This document shows, piece after piece, positions 27,760 to 36,984 of a stretch of 62,932 nucleotides of DNA. The first letter of the stretch is position 1, and the number at the start of each line of letters is the position of its first letter. The position numbers and the translations under genes were made by a program. The notes beneath the pieces were generated by a model, which saw nothing but the letters and a program-made list of their open reading frames with translations, was not told where the DNA came from and made no database searches. Origin of the DNA: an uncultured Alistipes sp. (GTDB lineage: Bacteria; Bacteroidota; Bacteroidia; Bacteroidales; Rikenellaceae); contig CALUMM010000006.1 in assembly GCA_944321755.1 (NCBI GenBank), forward strand, positions 1-62,932. The letters are read 5' to 3'.

Positions 27760-28794
27760 TCAGAAGGTATTGCGGCGGATCATCTGGAAGTCGCATTTGA
27801 TCTTGGCCGGGGCCTTGTCGAGAATCATCCGCGCAACCAGGATGCCCATCTGCCGGAAATCGGTCGAGATGGTGGTCAGTCCGTTGAGGATGATTTCGTT
27901 GATCGGCGACTCGTTGTAGGAGATGATGCTGATGTCGCGTCCCACCTTGTAGTTCAGCTCCCGGGCGCGGCGCACGAGTTCGATCAGTCCGAGGTCGTAC
28001 TGGCTGTTGAGGATCAGGTACACCTCCTTTTCGCGGATGATCTCCGGGGTGATCTTCGTGTGGAACTCCACGGCGATATCGTTGTCACGGCAGAAGCGCT
28101 CCACGGCCTTGCTCACCGAGGAGTAGTAGAGGCTCGAAGGGAGCGTCACGACATTGAGTTTCGAATAGCTTTTGAGTTTTTTGAGTCCGTACCCCAGTCC
28201 TTCGTAGGCGTCGTTGTCGAAATCCTGATAGACGGCGCCGTAGTTTCCCGGGAGCGCCTTCATCCAATAGTCGACCATGATCAGCTTGCGGTTGGGGATG
28301 CGTGTGAGAATCTTCAGCACCCGTTTCTGCGTGACGGCATCGAGTGGGAAGTGGGGTGTGATGACGTAGTAGTCGAACAGGTCGAGATTCTCGTCGATGT
28401 AGTATTCCAGCAGGTCTACATTCTGGTTGTGGAGTCGGATGGTTACCTCGGCGGCATCTCCGATCTCTTCGGCGAAGGAGTTGAAGAGCACCTGCTTGTA
28501 GGTGCTCAGTTTGTCGAACAGCAGCAGAATGTTGAGTTTGTTCGACGTGCCGGTAGCGGCCACGTAGAAACCTTTACCCTGTTTTGCGTCGATGCAGCCC
28601 TTGTTCCGGAGTATGGAGTAAGCCTTTTTCACGGTCTCCTTCGAGATGTCGAGCAGGGCCGAGAGTTCGTTCATCGAGGGCAACAGATACCCTTCGGGGT
28701 ATTCTCCGCTGCGTACCAGTTGCTCGACCTGTCCGACGATCTGCTTGTAGACCGGAGTCTGGCTCTCCTGGTCGATTTTAATCTTTTCCGGCAT
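27760..28794 (-). CDS. GntR-family transcriptional regulator with sugar-binding domain
   Basis: A 344-residue regulator. A winged-helix GntR domain (about 8-75; PVYKQIVGQVEQLV, LPSMNELSALLDISKETVKKAY, KGCIDAKQGKGFYV) is joined to a LacI-like periplasmic-binding-fold effector domain (about 85-340; LNILLLFDKLS, ISIISYNESP, ILNGLTTISTDFRQMG). This GntR/LacI hybrid group controls sugar catabolism in Bacteroidota, usually as a repressor released by a sugar or sugar phosphate. It is divergent from the catabolic operon starting at 28954. Its likely operators are the near-identical 18-base boxes at 28855, 44323 and 44363, each placed where a bound protein would block transcription start. Confidence 0.9.
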   Translation of the reverse strand: MPEKIKIDQESQTPVYKQIVGQVEQLVRSGEYPEGYLLPSMNELSALLDISKETVKKAYSILRNKGCIDAKQGKGFYVAATGTSNKLNILLLFDKLSTYKQVLFNSFAEEIGDAAEVTIRLHNQNVDLLEYYIDENLDLFDYYVITPHFPLDAVTQKRVLKILTRIPNRKLIMVDYWMKALPGNYGAVYQDFDNDAYEGLGYGLKKLKSYSKLNVVTLPSSLYYSSVSKAVERFCRDNDIAVEFHTKITPEIIREKEVYLILNSQYDLGLIELVRRARELNYKVGRDISIISYNESPINEIILNGLTTISTDFRQMGILVARMILDKAPAKIKCDFQMIRRNTF

Positions 28795-28823
28795 ATCAGT
28801 CGTTTAAAAAAGTGAAATAAATC

Positions 28824-28853
28824 TTGGAATGTCTAAAAAAATGCCTATATTTG
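28824..28853 (+). promoter_or_regulatory. Promoter of the PUL2 catabolic operon (TTG-N19-TATATTTG)
   Basis: TTG at 28824-28826 and TATATTTG at 28846-28853 with exactly 19 bases between fit the Bacteroidota sigma consensus. The -33 region TTGGAATGTC is identical to that of the divergent SusC promoter near 44,410. Confidence 0.8.
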
Positions 28854-28854
28854 C

Positions 28855-28872
28855 ACCACACTACACAACACT
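28855..28872 (+). promoter_or_regulatory. Candidate GntR operator, copy 1
   Basis: ACCACACTACACAACACT begins one base after the -7 element, over the expected start of transcription. It differs at 2 of 18 positions from each of the copies at 44363-44380 (minus strand) and 44323-44340. Two imperfect ACCACACT half-sites are in direct orientation. Confidence 0.65.
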
Positions 28873-28924
28873 CCTCATGGAGAAGACCACACCTCACAAC
28901 TTTTATGTTGCGTGTTACAAAGAT

Positions 28925-28951
28925 ATGAAAAAAACTGTTAACCGACTTTGA
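28925..28951 (+). CDS. Eight-codon leader ORF before the PUL2 operon
   Basis: ATG to TGA encodes MKKTVNRL and stops two bases before the ATG of the glycosidase gene. Its first 12 bases (ATGAAAAAAACT) repeat exactly at the true gene start 29 bases later. It may arise from duplication of the start region, or may couple translation; protein existence is unproven. Confidence 0.3.
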   Translation: MKKTVNRL

Positions 28952-28953
28952 AA

Positions 28954-30426
28954 ATGAAAAAAACTTTCCTTGCCGTTCTTCTGGGAGCGAGTCTTCCTTC
29001 GGCCGTTTTGGCGCAGCATTGGTCGCTGACCTGGAAGCAGATGCAGTCCGTCACGCCGGGACTGGAACTTGTCGGGCGAGTCGAGACGCGCCCGTCGCGG
29101 GAGCTTGCGAATCCTCGCTGGTCGGTCGGGTGTGAATGCCTTGACCGGGAGTATGCCGATTTTTCGGCCTACAAGCCCTATGTGGGGGAACTGGGAGTTG
29201 GAGCCGCGCGGATCCAGAGCGGCTGGGCGCGTTGTGAGCAGAAGAAGGGCCGCTATGATTTCGGGTGGCTTGACGAAGCGGTCGACGGTCTTTGCGAAGA
29301 GGGGGTTCGTCCGTGGATGTGCCTGGCCTACGGGAATCCGGTCTATGGGGCGCAGAAGAGCCTGGGATCGCGGATCTTCACCGATGAGCCGACGCTGCAG
29401 GCCTGGGAGCGCTACGTGACGGCGGTTGCGAAGCGTTACAAGGACCGGGTGCACGAGTGGGAGGTCTGGAATGAACCCAACCTGCGGGGTGCGGACCAGT
29501 CGGCGGCCTATGCCGAGCTGCTGATCCGCACGGCGGAGGCGGTCCGCAAGGTGGACCCCGAGGCGGTCATCATCGGATTCGGGCTTTCGCGGATGCCGGT
29601 CGACTTTACGGGCAAGGTGCTGGATATCCTGCGTGAGCGGGGCAAACTCGGCTTGATCGACTATGTGAGCTTCCACCCCTATCATGAAAATCCCGATGAT
29701 GCGACGCCCGGGATCGAGGCGCTGGCCAAGTTCGTGGCCTCGTACGATCCGCGGATCCGCCTCTTCTCGGGCGAGAGCGGATGCCCTTCGGTGCTGGAGT
29801 GGGCCCACGCCCTGCGCTACCACGAGTGGAGCGAGTACAGCCAGGCCAAATGGGTGGCGCGCCGCCTGGCCAACGATTTCGCGCTGGGAATCCGTTCGTC
29901 GATCTTTGCCATCATCGACAACCAGTACCCCAACATGCTCCAGTCGTTCGGGCTGCTGCGGGCCAACCTGTTGAAGCAGGTGGTCTACAAGCGCCCCTCG
30001 TACCACGCCATGCAGCACATGGTCAACCTGCTGCACGCCGGGGTAAAGGCTGCCGGACACCCCGCCTTCTCGGCCAATACGGCGCGGGAGATCGCGCTTG
30101 TCGAACTGGCCGATACGGCCGATACGCCGATCGGCGTGATGTTCTGGTATGCCGACCGCATTCCGTCGGACGAACTCGCCTGGGACCGGGTCGAACTGAG
30201 CGTCGAGGGCCTTACGCTGAAGGATCCGGTGCTGGTGGAGCCCATTACGGGCCGCATCTTCGAACTGCCTCAGCCTCACGGAAACCGCGACGGCGGGCGG
30301 ATGAAATTCACCGGCTGTCCGGTCTGGGACTCCCCGATGCTGCTCATCGAACGCAGTGCCGTTCCGTTCCAGGGAGCGGCGGCGGAACGCCGGGCTGCCG
30401 GGTCGAGCGTAGACATGTTGTACTGA
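28954..30426 (+). CDS. Exported clan GH-A glycosidase, GH39-like
   Basis: A 490-residue exported enzyme; ATG at 28954 is preferred to the TTG two codons upstream because the signal peptide (MKKTFLAVLLGASLPSAVLA) begins there. The (beta/alpha)8 barrel has the acid/base E174 in VWNEPN and the nucleophile E274 in LFSGESG, 100 residues apart, as in clan GH-A retaining enzymes. Overall similarity is to GH39-type xylosidases or iduronidases, but the exact family is uncertain. First gene of a plus-strand operon with an MFS transporter, isomerase, ManA-like protein and kinase, so it probably releases the monosaccharide that the rest of the operon consumes. Confidence 0.75.
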   Translation: MKKTFLAVLLGASLPSAVLAQHWSLTWKQMQSVTPGLELVGRVETRPSRELANPRWSVGCECLDREYADFSAYKPYVGELGVGAARIQSGWARCEQKKGRYDFGWLDEAVDGLCEEGVRPWMCLAYGNPVYGAQKSLGSRIFTDEPTLQAWERYVTAVAKRYKDRVHEWEVWNEPNLRGADQSAAYAELLIRTAEAVRKVDPEAVIIGFGLSRMPVDFTGKVLDILRERGKLGLIDYVSFHPYHENPDDATPGIEALAKFVASYDPRIRLFSGESGCPSVLEWAHALRYHEWSEYSQAKWVARRLANDFALGIRSSIFAIIDNQYPNMLQSFGLLRANLLKQVVYKRPSYHAMQHMVNLLHAGVKAAGHPAFSANTAREIALVELADTADTPIGVMFWYADRIPSDELAWDRVELSVEGLTLKDPVLVEPITGRIFELPQPHGNRDGGRMKFTGCPVWDSPMLLIERSAVPFQGAAAERRAAGSSVDMLY

Positions 30427-30445
30427 TTCAATTTGTTGACAGACG

Positions 30446-31720
30446 ATGACGACTGCGTGTGAAGGGCGTAAAAAACGCTCGAACTACAAATGGGAAGTCC
30501 TGGCTTTGCTGTGGGTGGCCTACCTGCTCAATCAGGCGGACCGCCAGGTCTTCAACGTGGTGCTTCCGCTCATCCGCGAGGACCTGGGGCTGAGCGATGT
30601 GGCGATCGGCTCCATCGCCACGATCTTCAATCTGTTCTACGCCGTGCTGGTGCCGATCGGCGGGCTGGTGGGCGACCGTTTCAGCCGGAAATGGATCGTC
30701 ACGGGCAGCATCCTCTTCTGGAGCGTCGCCACGATGTTCACGGGTCTCTGCAACGGCTTTCTGATGCTCGTGCTGATGCGGAGCATCGCCACGGGGGGCG
30801 GTGAGGCCTTCTTCGGCCCGGCGAATTACTCGCTGCTGGCGCAGTACCACGACCGGACCCGGGCTTTCGCCATGTCGGTGCACCAGACGGCCTACTACAT
30901 CGGGATCATCATCAGCGGTTACGCCGCCGGATATATCGGCCAGTTGTGGGGTTGGCGCAGCGCCTTCTACGTCTTCGGCGCCATCGGCGTCATCCACGGC
31001 ATCGTGATGGCCGTGCGTCTGAAGGACAAGCGCGAGGAGCCCTCGACGGCTGCCGCGGCGGCGGATCCCGCAGCCCCCAAGCCGCGCATCATGGATGGCT
31101 TCCGGATGGTATTCACCACGCCGACGGCCCTGGTCCTTACGATCTGCTTCGCGGGTCTGATCTTCGTGCTGACGGGCTACCTGACCTGGATGCCGACCTA
31201 TCTTTTCGAGCGCTTCGACATGGACCTCTCGGGGGCCGGATTCCACTCGATGTTCTACACCCACCTGTTTGCCTTCTTCGGGGTTCTGCTGGCCGGGCGT
31301 CTTTCGGACAAACTCGGGCGGCGGCATCCCGCCTGGCGAATGGCCATGCAGGGCTTTGGACTGCTGGCGGCTGTTCCGTTCATCCTGCTGATGGGCAATT
31401 CGGCGACGCTGTGGGTAATTTACGTCGGGTTCGCAGGATTCGGGTTTGCCCGGGCCTTCTTCGACGCCAATACCTACACGGTGCTTTACGATGTCATTCC
31501 GCCCCGCTACCACTCGTCGGCTTCGAGCCTGATGATGATGATCGGATTCGGAATCGGGGCTCTGGCTCCCGTGGTGCTCGGAGCCGTGAAACAGGCTGCC
31601 GGACTGTCGTTCGGCATCTCGATGCTGGCCGTTGTCTGGCTCGTGTGCGGTGCGGGCATGGTCGTGAGCGCCAAACTCTTCTACCTGAAAGACTACAACA
31701 AAATAGAACATGAACAGTAA
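30446..31720 (+). CDS. MFS sugar transporter
   Basis: A 424-residue inner membrane protein with 12 predicted helices. Major facilitator signatures are visible: GGLVGDRFSRKW between helices 2 and 3, the repeat-related LAGRLSDKLGRRH between 8 and 9, and RSIATGGGEAFFGPANYSLLAQY in the helix 4-5 region. The N-terminal AYLLNQADRQVFNVVLPLI resembles spinster or hexuronate-type carriers. It most likely imports the monosaccharide released by the glycosidase encoded 19 bases upstream. Its last 11 bases overlap the next gene, a sign of tight co-translation. Confidence 0.88.
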   Translation: MTTACEGRKKRSNYKWEVLALLWVAYLLNQADRQVFNVVLPLIREDLGLSDVAIGSIATIFNLFYAVLVPIGGLVGDRFSRKWIVTGSILFWSVATMFTGLCNGFLMLVLMRSIATGGGEAFFGPANYSLLAQYHDRTRAFAMSVHQTAYYIGIIISGYAAGYIGQLWGWRSAFYVFGAIGVIHGIVMAVRLKDKREEPSTAAAAADPAAPKPRIMDGFRMVFTTPTALVLTICFAGLIFVLTGYLTWMPTYLFERFDMDLSGAGFHSMFYTHLFAFFGVLLAGRLSDKLGRRHPAWRMAMQGFGLLAAVPFILLMGNSATLWVIYVGFAGFGFARAFFDANTYTVLYDVIPPRYHSSASSLMMMIGFGIGALAPVVLGAVKQAAGLSFGISMLAVVWLVCGAGMVVSAKLFYLKDYNKIEHEQ

Positions 31721-33152
31721 CCTGAAAACCAGAAAAGCGAAGGCAGGATTGCTGCTGATCGCGTCGCCCCGCTTCAAGATGCTGGGCGAAGGATTGAAAC
31801 GCGGGACGTATGCCGAACGTAAGGATGCCGACGTGGCGAAGATTCTCGGGACGTTGGATTTCCTGGACGTAGTCTTCCCGGGGATCGTCTACGAGAAGGA
31901 GGAGGCCCAGGCGGCCATGGACCGCTTCTACATGGAGAAGGTCGACTTCGTGATTGCGGAGTTCCTCTCCTGGTCGGAGGATTTCGCCTGGATCCGTTTC
32001 CTGCGGGACATGCCCGAGGTGCCGATTCTCTTCGTGAATGTCGCCCGGGACCACGTGTCGTTCCGGGACACGCTCGACGAGGACGACTTCATCGATTACC
32101 TCTGCGCCGGGACGCTCGTGGGGTCGCTCGAAGCGTCGGGGTCGGTGCCCCGCACGGGCCGTCGGCACGTCCGGGTGGTGATGGGCTCGCGTGAGGAGGT
32201 GACCGCCGAGATCCGGCTCTTCGCCTCGGCGGCCCGGGCCCGAGCCATCCTCCGGCAGTCGAACCTGGGGCTGCTGGCCAACTACAACGAGGCCATGTGG
32301 TCGACCTACATCGACCCCTACGACCTCTTCACCAAACTGGGTCCCGAGATCCGTTTCCTGCCCTATTCGGTCTACGGCGAGGTGATCGACGCCGTGAGCG
32401 CGACGGAGCTCAAGGCCTACTGCGACGCCCTGACCTCGCGCTACCGGATGATGGACGACGTAGCGCGCGACAAGTTCGAGGCGTCGGTCCGCGCCTCGAT
32501 CGGGCTGGCGAAGATGGCCGAACGCTCGGATATCGACGTGATGGTCTTCAACGACATCGACCGTGCGATGTTCGAACTGGTGGGGCTGCGGGCCGGGTTC
32601 TACCACCCGTGGTTCAACGAGAACTGCTCGGTGCTGGTTCCCGAGGCCGACATCGGCGCGGGTCTGATCACCTACCTGCTGAAGCTGATCTCGGGCAAGC
32701 ACGTCAATTTCCTCGAACCGTTCCACATCGAGACCGACTACGGCACCTTTGCGGGCGGTCATGCGGGCCCGAACGACCACAACGACCCGGCCTGGCAGCA
32801 GAACGTGGTTATTGCCCGCGACGTGCGCTTCGCCAAGACGAGCTACAAGTATGCCGGGGCTCCGTTCGCCTGGTACCGCATCTCGCCGGGGCGCAAGACC
32901 ATGGCGCAGCTCGTGGAGTGCGACGGCCGCTACAAGCTGGTTGCCACGCTGGTCGACTCGCTCGAAGGGGATCACATCCTGGCGACCTATTCCCACAGTA
33001 TTTTCCGTCCGGTTGTCCCCGTGGAGCGGCTTTTCGAGCAGATCCTGAAGATCGGCACCACACAGCATTTCGCGCTGGTCGACGGCGACTATCTGCGCGA
33101 ACTGGAGATGCTCGCCGGAATCATGGACTTCGAATATCACGCAATTGTTTGA
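31710..33152 (+). CDS. L-arabinose/L-fucose isomerase-like protein
   Basis: A 480-residue cytoplasmic protein with the AraA/FucI fold. Four residues fit the metal and catalytic set of L-arabinose isomerase in order and spacing: E312 (VPEADIGAG), E336 (NFLEPFHIE), H351 (GGHAG) and H429 (TYSHSIF); in AraA they are near 306, 333, 350 and 450. The overall sequence is well away from true AraA or FucI, so it probably isomerises another aldose to a ketose. It overlaps the MFS gene by 11 bases and precedes the ManA-like gene, which suggests isomerase, then kinase, as the catabolic route. Confidence 0.8.
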   Translation: MNSNLKTRKAKAGLLLIASPRFKMLGEGLKRGTYAERKDADVAKILGTLDFLDVVFPGIVYEKEEAQAAMDRFYMEKVDFVIAEFLSWSEDFAWIRFLRDMPEVPILFVNVARDHVSFRDTLDEDDFIDYLCAGTLVGSLEASGSVPRTGRRHVRVVMGSREEVTAEIRLFASAARARAILRQSNLGLLANYNEAMWSTYIDPYDLFTKLGPEIRFLPYSVYGEVIDAVSATELKAYCDALTSRYRMMDDVARDKFEASVRASIGLAKMAERSDIDVMVFNDIDRAMFELVGLRAGFYHPWFNENCSVLVPEADIGAGLITYLLKLISGKHVNFLEPFHIETDYGTFAGGHAGPNDHNDPAWQQNVVIARDVRFAKTSYKYAGAPFAWYRISPGRKTMAQLVECDGRYKLVATLVDSLEGDHILATYSHSIFRPVVPVERLFEQILKIGTTQHFALVDGDYLRELEMLAGIMDFEYHAIV

Positions 33153-33175
33153 TTAACCTTTAAATACCATCAGTC

Positions 33176-35035
33176 ATGAGTTTCATGTACAATCCCTTTC
33201 CGTACGACGATCCCCGGGCCGTCAACCGCCCGCAACTTCCGGCCGAGGCCGTCGAAGCCGTCGTCGGCGGAACGCTCAAGGCCGCAACGGCACTGGCTGC
33301 GGAGTTTGCCGCACGCATGGATGCCGCGCCGGGCCGGAATCTCGTCGTTGCTTTCGACGGTTACGCCACGGCCGACTGGTCGCGGATGATCAACCTGCTG
33401 TCGCAGCAGTTGAAGCTCCGGAACATCGGACTGGAGGCGGTCGATTTCCGCGCGGCCTTCAAGTCGGAGCAGGAGATCCGCGATCTGATCGACCCGCAGC
33501 TGGAGTGGGATCGGGAGAAGGACCCGACGCTGCTCTACGGACGCATCTTCCGGGGCGGCTACGAGGCGCTGCTGGATGAGACCAACGCGGAGGATTTCCG
33601 CCTGCGGATCGCTGCGCTCCGGCCTTCGGACGACACGCGCCGTGTGGTGGTCGTCTATGGCAGCGGCTGTCTGATGCCGCGGATGCGGGATCTCTACGAC
33701 GTGCGGTGCTACTTCGACGTGACGCCCAAGGAGTCGATTCTCCGCATCCGCCGGGGCCAGTATGCCAACCTGGGCGACCGGACCGCACAACCGGCCAATC
33801 AGGTGATCCGCCGCTGCTATTACGCCGATTTCGAGATGGCGGTGCATCTGCGCGGAGAGCTGCTGCGGGAGGGTCTGCTCGACTATTACGTCGCTTCGGA
33901 CCGTCCGGACCACCTCCAGTTGATTCCCCGCAAGGCGCTGGAGCAGATTCTGGCAGCCCTGGCCACCTATCCGTTCCGTTGCAAGCCCGTCTATCTGGAG
34001 GGTGTCTGGGGCGGCACCTACGTCAAGAAACTGCGCAACCTGCCTGATACGATGCGCAACTGCGCCTGGGTCTTCGACCTGATCCCCATGGAGGTGAGCA
34101 TCGTGGTCGAGGCCGGAGCCGAGCAGGTGGAGTTCCCGTTCTTCTCCTTCGTGCAGCGGGAGGGTGAGGCGATCATGGGCGCCCGCTGTGTCGAGAAGTT
34201 CGGCGGTTACTTCCCGATCCGCTTCAACTACGACGACTCGTACCACAGCACGGGCAACATGTCGATTCAGGTCCACTCCGGCGCGCAGTACAACTACGAC
34301 AATTACGATGAGTTGGGGCGCCAGGACGAGAGCTACTACGTGGTCGTGGCGGGACACCATGCCAAGACCTTCATCGGATTCCGCGACGATGCCGACATCG
34401 ACGCCTTCATCCGCGACATCAAACTGGCCGACAAGGAGTACAAGCCGGTGGATTACCTGAAGTACGTGAGCTACGAGGATTCGAAGCCGGGACTTCAGGT
34501 GATGATCCCCGCGGGGACGGTCCACTCGTCGGGCCGCAACCAGGTGGTTCTGGAGATCGGCAGCCTCACGATCGGCTCCTATACCTACAAACTCTACGAC
34601 TACCTGCGTCCGGACTTTGACGGCAAACCGCGCCCGATCCACACGTGGCACGGCGAACGGAACCTGGTCCGCGAGCGCCGGACGAGCTGGGTACGCCAGA
34701 ATATCGTCCAGCAGCCGCGCCAGGTCCGCGGAGGGGACGGATGGGCCGAATACATTGTCGGCGAGCACGATCTGCTCTACTTTACGCTTCGCCGTCTGGA
34801 GTTCGAGAAGCGGATCGAGGATGACACCTGCGGACGCTTCCATGTGCTGACGCTTGTTGACGGCGAGCACATCCGGATTCGTTCCATCGACCATCCCGAG
34901 CGCTATTTCGATGCCGAATATATGGATATGGTGGTGGTTCCGGCCGACATGGGCCGCTACGTGATCGAGAATCTGCGTGCGGAACCGATCTGTGTCCACA
35001 AGACGATGCTCAAGGATGGATTCGACCGCGAATAA
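33176..35035 (+). CDS. ManA-like (type I phosphomannose isomerase-like) protein with extra N-terminal domain
   Basis: A 619-residue cytoplasmic protein. The C-terminal part, from about 260, carries cupin features of class I mannose-6-phosphate isomerase: EGVWGGTYVKKL, zinc ligands Q365 and H367 in IQVHSG, a glutamate (E385) in QDESYYVV and H450 in PAGTVHSSG. The first 250 residues are not part of ManA; they look like a uridine-kinase or P-loop-type alpha/beta domain (NLVVAFDGYATADWSRM, RRVVVVYGSGC) but lack a GxxGxGK[ST] loop. It lies between the isomerase and the kinase genes. It may act on the phosphorylated ketose or a related hexose phosphate; activity is not proven by sequence. Confidence 0.8.
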   Translation: MSFMYNPFPYDDPRAVNRPQLPAEAVEAVVGGTLKAATALAAEFAARMDAAPGRNLVVAFDGYATADWSRMINLLSQQLKLRNIGLEAVDFRAAFKSEQEIRDLIDPQLEWDREKDPTLLYGRIFRGGYEALLDETNAEDFRLRIAALRPSDDTRRVVVVYGSGCLMPRMRDLYDVRCYFDVTPKESILRIRRGQYANLGDRTAQPANQVIRRCYYADFEMAVHLRGELLREGLLDYYVASDRPDHLQLIPRKALEQILAALATYPFRCKPVYLEGVWGGTYVKKLRNLPDTMRNCAWVFDLIPMEVSIVVEAGAEQVEFPFFSFVQREGEAIMGARCVEKFGGYFPIRFNYDDSYHSTGNMSIQVHSGAQYNYDNYDELGRQDESYYVVVAGHHAKTFIGFRDDADIDAFIRDIKLADKEYKPVDYLKYVSYEDSKPGLQVMIPAGTVHSSGRNQVVLEIGSLTIGSYTYKLYDYLRPDFDGKPRPIHTWHGERNLVRERRTSWVRQNIVQQPRQVRGGDGWAEYIVGEHDLLYFTLRRLEFEKRIEDDTCGRFHVLTLVDGEHIRIRSIDHPERYFDAEYMDMVVVPADMGRYVIENLRAEPICVHKTMLKDGFDRE

Positions 35036-35954
35036 CTGCCGTCTGCTGTTCGACGTCGGCGGGACATTCCTCAAGGCCGTGGTGGCGGATGCCGCCGGGG
35101 AGTTGATCCCCGCCTCGGAGTTCTCCTGCCCGATGCCCTCGGACGGTACGCGGGAAGAGATTGTCGGTGCCTTGACCGCTTCGGTGGTTCGGGGCGCCGC
35201 CTTCGCTTCGGCGCACGGGCTCGTGCTGAACGGTATCGGGGTCGCCTTCCCGGGCCCGTTCGACTTTGCCCGGGGCATTCCCCTCATGGAGCACAAGTTC
35301 CGGAGCATCTACGGCTGTTCGCTCGCCGGGGTGCTGCGCGGACTTCCCGAAACGGGCCCCGACATGCCGGTTCGGTTCATGCACGATGTCAATGCGGCGC
35401 TGCTGGGCGAGATGACGCGCGGCAATGCCCGCACATTCGGGAATGCGGCCCTCGTGACGCTCGGAACCGGCCTGGGCTTCGCCTGCTGCCTCGACCGCGA
35501 GGTGCAGTATTCGCCCATGGGGTCCCCGCGGATTTCGATCTTCAAACGCCCGTGCCGGGACGGCATCCTGGAGGACTGGGTCTCGAAACGGGGTTTTCTG
35601 CGGATCCATACCGGTCTGACGGGGCTGTCGGACCCGAATCTTACGGTGGCCGATCTGGCCCGGATGGCCTTTGCCGGGGATCCGGCGGCCCGGGAGACCT
35701 TCGCCGAGGCGGGACGGATCCTGGCCGGGGCAATCGGCGGCGTGCTCTCCGAACTGCGGATCGAGTGCCTGTTGTTGGGCGGTCAGATCTCGCGTTCGTT
35801 CGCACTGTTGGAGCCGACCCTCGTCGAGGGGCTGCGGGACGTGGCTTGCCTGCAAAAGGTGGCCCCGGCGGCGCATATCGGCGAGGCGGCGTTCTACGGG
35901 CTGCTGGCCGGGCTGGATTTGCCGACGACGGCAGCGGCTTCAGCGGGTTGTTAG
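35016..35954 (+). CDS. ROK-family sugar kinase
   Basis: A 312-residue ROK kinase. The start is the ATG at 35016, inside the end of the upstream gene (20-base overlap). The ATP-binding motif LLFDVGGTFLKAV is at the N-terminus, followed by GIGVAFPGPFD, the catalytic-aspartate region FMHDVNAALLGEM, LVTLGTGLGFACC and LLLGGQISRSF. The usual ROK zinc-binding CXCGXXGC cluster is absent, as in several sugar-kinase subfamilies. It likely phosphorylates the sugar made by the upstream isomerase. Last gene of the operon, with a strong terminator 12 bases on. Confidence 0.85.
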   Translation: MDSTANNCRLLFDVGGTFLKAVVADAAGELIPASEFSCPMPSDGTREEIVGALTASVVRGAAFASAHGLVLNGIGVAFPGPFDFARGIPLMEHKFRSIYGCSLAGVLRGLPETGPDMPVRFMHDVNAALLGEMTRGNARTFGNAALVTLGTGLGFACCLDREVQYSPMGSPRISIFKRPCRDGILEDWVSKRGFLRIHTGLTGLSDPNLTVADLARMAFAGDPAARETFAEAGRILAGAIGGVLSELRIECLLLGGQISRSFALLEPTLVEGLRDVACLQKVAPAAHIGEAAFYGLLAGLDLPTTAAASAGC

Positions 35955-35966
35955 GGTATATTGCTG

Positions 35967-36015
35967 AAAAGAGATCGCCCCGGTGCAGGATGCTGCATCG
36001 GGGCGGTCTCTTTTT
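35967..36015. terminator. Bidirectional terminator between the two PUL2 operons
   Basis: AGATCGCCCCG and CGGGGCGGTCT form a long stem with GATGC/GCATC extensions, flanked by AAAA at 35967 and TTTTT at 36011-36015. It closes the plus-strand kinase operon and the convergent minus-strand operon. Confidence 0.85.
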
Positions 36016-36027
36016 GAGGGGCGGTGT

Positions 36028-36984
36028 TTAATCCAGCAACTCGTAATCGATCTGCCAGACCCCGGTCTCTCCGGGGAACACCTGGAACGAAGTGTAGGGC
36101 TCGATGCAGGCGACATTCGGACAGGCCCAAAGGACCATGTGGGAGAGGGATCCGCTGCCCGACACCCGGATTCCGGCTCCCGTGCGGAGGTTGCGGATCG
36201 AGAATCCGTACTTCCGGGTTGCAGGTTCCGGGCTGTGGAGGTCCCCCATGAAGACCACCTCTCCGCGCCGGAGTTCCCGGGTGAAGCGCACGCCGTCCTC
36301 CGTAAGGGCCACGCAGTCGTATTTCTCGCGCCAGGTCCCCGCGGGGCGGAACGGAAAACGGATCTCGGTTTCGGGTCCCGTGACCATCCGGTCGAGGGTG
36401 AAGAAGTTGTGGTTGTAGACGTACCCCGAGAGGATTGCGGGACCGAGGTTCTTGAGCGAATATTCGATCCGCAGCCCGGGGGCCGGAGTCAGGAGCACTC
36501 TTTTGCGGTAGTCGTATCCGTAGTTGTCGCTCAGCAGCCGGTGGCGGAATTCGATGCGGTCGCGTGCGGCAATCGTTTCCCGGACTCCGGGATTGACGAT
36601 TTCGTGGAGCCGGAAGCGGTCATAAGGGTCTTTCGTATATCGCCGCAAGGTCCCGACCCCGATTTTCAGGAACTCCTCGCCCGGGCGGGCCTGCTCATAG
36701 CCGATCGGGGAGAATTCATCCACGGGACCGGTCAGCCCGTCGTGGCGCAGGGGGTCGTGGCGTGTCTGCCAGGGTGCGATGTAGCGGTGCCCCCGGCAGC
36801 GGAGGTCGCGCACGACGCCGCTCCAGTCGAAGCGTGTGGCCCGGTAGTAGCCGCACGCGGCATCGGGCGGGCATACCACGGCCGAAATCGTGCGGTTTCC
36901 CAACCGCAGGATCGGAGCCTCCTCCGCTCCTGCAGCCTCCACGAGAAGAGAGGAGGAGTCCGTATCTCGGATCAGTGCATTCAT
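36028..36984 (-). CDS. Aldose 1-epimerase-like (galactose mutarotase fold) protein
   Basis: A 318-residue protein without a clear signal peptide, starting at the ATG complement 36982-36984, which overlaps the stop of the upstream DUF6259-like gene by four bases. Sequence features of the mutarotase fold are visible (YNHNFFTLDRMVTGPETEIRFPF, SHMVLWACPNVACIEPYTSFQVFPGE), including a histidine and a C-terminal glutamate that fit the catalytic pair. It probably interconverts anomers of the sugar before isomerisation. A longer reading upstream lies inside the previous gene and is discarded. Confidence 0.75.
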   Translation of the reverse strand: MNALIRDTDSSSLLVEAAGAEEAPILRLGNRTISAVVCPPDAACGYYRATRFDWSGVVRDLRCRGHRYIAPWQTRHDPLRHDGLTGPVDEFSPIGYEQARPGEEFLKIGVGTLRRYTKDPYDRFRLHEIVNPGVRETIAARDRIEFRHRLLSDNYGYDYRKRVLLTPAPGLRIEYSLKNLGPAILSGYVYNHNFFTLDRMVTGPETEIRFPFRPAGTWREKYDCVALTEDGVRFTRELRRGEVVFMGDLHSPEPATRKYGFSIRNLRTGAGIRVSGSGSLSHMVLWACPNVACIEPYTSFQVFPGETGVWQIDYELLD

